This document shows, in pieces, positions 12,697-13,261 of a stretch of DNA of 13,261 nucleotides (positions within the stretch are counted from its first letter, which is position 1; each line of letters starts with the position of its first letter). Under the pieces are notes generated by a model. That model saw only the letters and a program-made list of their open reading frames with translations. It had not been told where the DNA came from and ran no database searches. This stretch comes from Chloroflexota bacterium. Its GTDB lineage: Bacteria > Chloroflexota > Limnocylindria > Limnocylindrales > CSP1-4. The translations under genes were made by a program, and so were the position numbers. The stretch spans positions 1 to 13,261 of the forward strand of contig JAJYJR010000092.1 of assembly GCA_021789355.1 (NCBI GenBank), written 5' to 3'.

Positions 12697-13261
12697 ATGG
12701 CTCGGAACCCCGTGTGGGGGCGGGACGAGCTCATCCTCGCTCTCGACCTCTACCTCCGCAGCGGGCAACCGCCTCCGGAGAATCCGGATGTAGTGGCCTT
12801 GAGCGGGCTATTGCAGCGCTATTGGCAGCGCTCGGATGTGGGCGCGGACTTCCGGAGTCCAAACAGCGTCGCCCTCAAGCTGGCGAACTTCGCGGCGCTC
12901 GACCCTGCCTACGGAGAGCGCTACCAGCCCCCGGCGATGCTCAACGTCTCCGCCCACTACGGGAACATCCGCTTCGGCCCCAACTGGTGGGACTCCATCG
13001 CTGGAACGCCGCCCGTGGGTTCGCCCTGCGCGCCCAATGGCGGCGCGAATGAGCTGGGCTACCAGCTTCAGGCTCCCAATTGGGGCGCGCGCTGGGTGCG
13101 CGGCTATATCGTCTACGGCACGTGGGTCTATCATACCGGTGTAGACCTGGCCGCGCCGCAGGGCAACATGATCCACGCCGCCCAAGCGGGCCAAGTGATC
13201 TGGGCGGGCTACGACGCGACGAACGGTTTGGGCTGGTCCGTCAAGATTGACCACTGCAACC
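12697..13261 (+). CDS. McrA-like N-terminal domain joined to M23 peptidase domain (partial)
   Basis: This is an open frame of 188 codons that runs off the right edge with no stop. Residues 1-72 (MARNPVWGRDELILALDLYL, later RSPNSVALKLANFAALDPAY) match the N-terminal 'head' region of McrA-type HNH restriction endonucleases, where it normally leads to a C-terminal HNH domain. From about residue 76 the sequence changes character. After a Trp/Asn/Gly/Pro-rich stretch (PNWWDSIAGTPPVGSPC) comes YHTGVDLAAPQGNMIHAAQAG (145 onward) and VIWAGYD...WSVKIDHCN. This is the M23/LytM metallopeptidase fold, with zinc ligands His146 and Asp150 of the HxxxD motif. The later HxH motif would lie beyond the edge. 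No signal peptide is seen. The frame is unbroken, with no frameshift at the joint. It may be a true fusion, a recombination product or an assembly chimera. Confidence 0.75.
   Translation, partial: MARNPVWGRDELILALDLYLRSGQPPPENPDVVALSGLLQRYWQRSDVGADFRSPNSVALKLANFAALDPAYGERYQPPAMLNVSAHYGNIRFGPNWWDSIAGTPPVGSPCAPNGGANELGYQLQAPNWGARWVRGYIVYGTWVYHTGVDLAAPQGNMIHAAQAGQVIWAGYDATNGLGWSVKIDHCN

Overview
The window is uniformly GC-rich (roughly two thirds or more by eye), with GTG/TTG starts, small secreted or anchored proteins with Pro/Ser/Thr linkers, and several start codons preceded by a TANNNT box with a 6-nt gap (leaderless-type promoters). This fits an uncultured Chloroflexota (for example the Limnocylindria group) or an Actinomycetota-like bacterium. 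No rRNA or tRNA is present to settle the taxonomy, so this is an inference.

Region 1 (1-4307) holds small envelope proteins separated by long gene-poor gaps: a one-helix protein with three clustered cysteines, a lipoprotein with an IPT/TIG-like segment (minus strand), an anchored four-cysteine protein, a two-helix protein flanked by a 17-bp direct repeat, and a lipoprotein whose C-terminal part looks like a beta-propeller. Region 2 (4308-5970) is a clear two-gene operon on the minus strand, satD-like followed by a DUF3307 membrane protein. The two genes overlap by GTGA and are driven by a near-consensus leaderless promoter. Region 3 (6378-9889) holds ordinary metabolism and transport: an MFS permease, a convergent small basic ORF, a cupin plus SnoaL-like pair, and a SAM methyltransferase. 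Region 4 (9890-11492) has a sulfide:quinone-reductase-related flavoprotein on the minus strand. Just downstream of it lies a 21-codon relic of a different flavoprotein (flavin monooxygenase N-terminus).

Region 5 (11493-13261) looks accessory. A gene-poor stretch ends in three consecutive hairpins, followed by a small HNH-type protein with a C-terminal helix-turn-helix in which the expected catalytic His is Gln. Two more small hairpins follow, and then an ORF that runs off the right edge. That last ORF starts like the N-terminal ('head') domain of McrA-type HNH restriction enzymes but continues in frame into an M23 (LytM) metallopeptidase domain. This unexpected joint, either a real fusion or an assembly/recombination chimera, is the most interesting signal here.

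Most of the rest is ordinary chromosomal content. No CRISPR array, insertion sequence, complete integrase or phage structural gene is recognisable.
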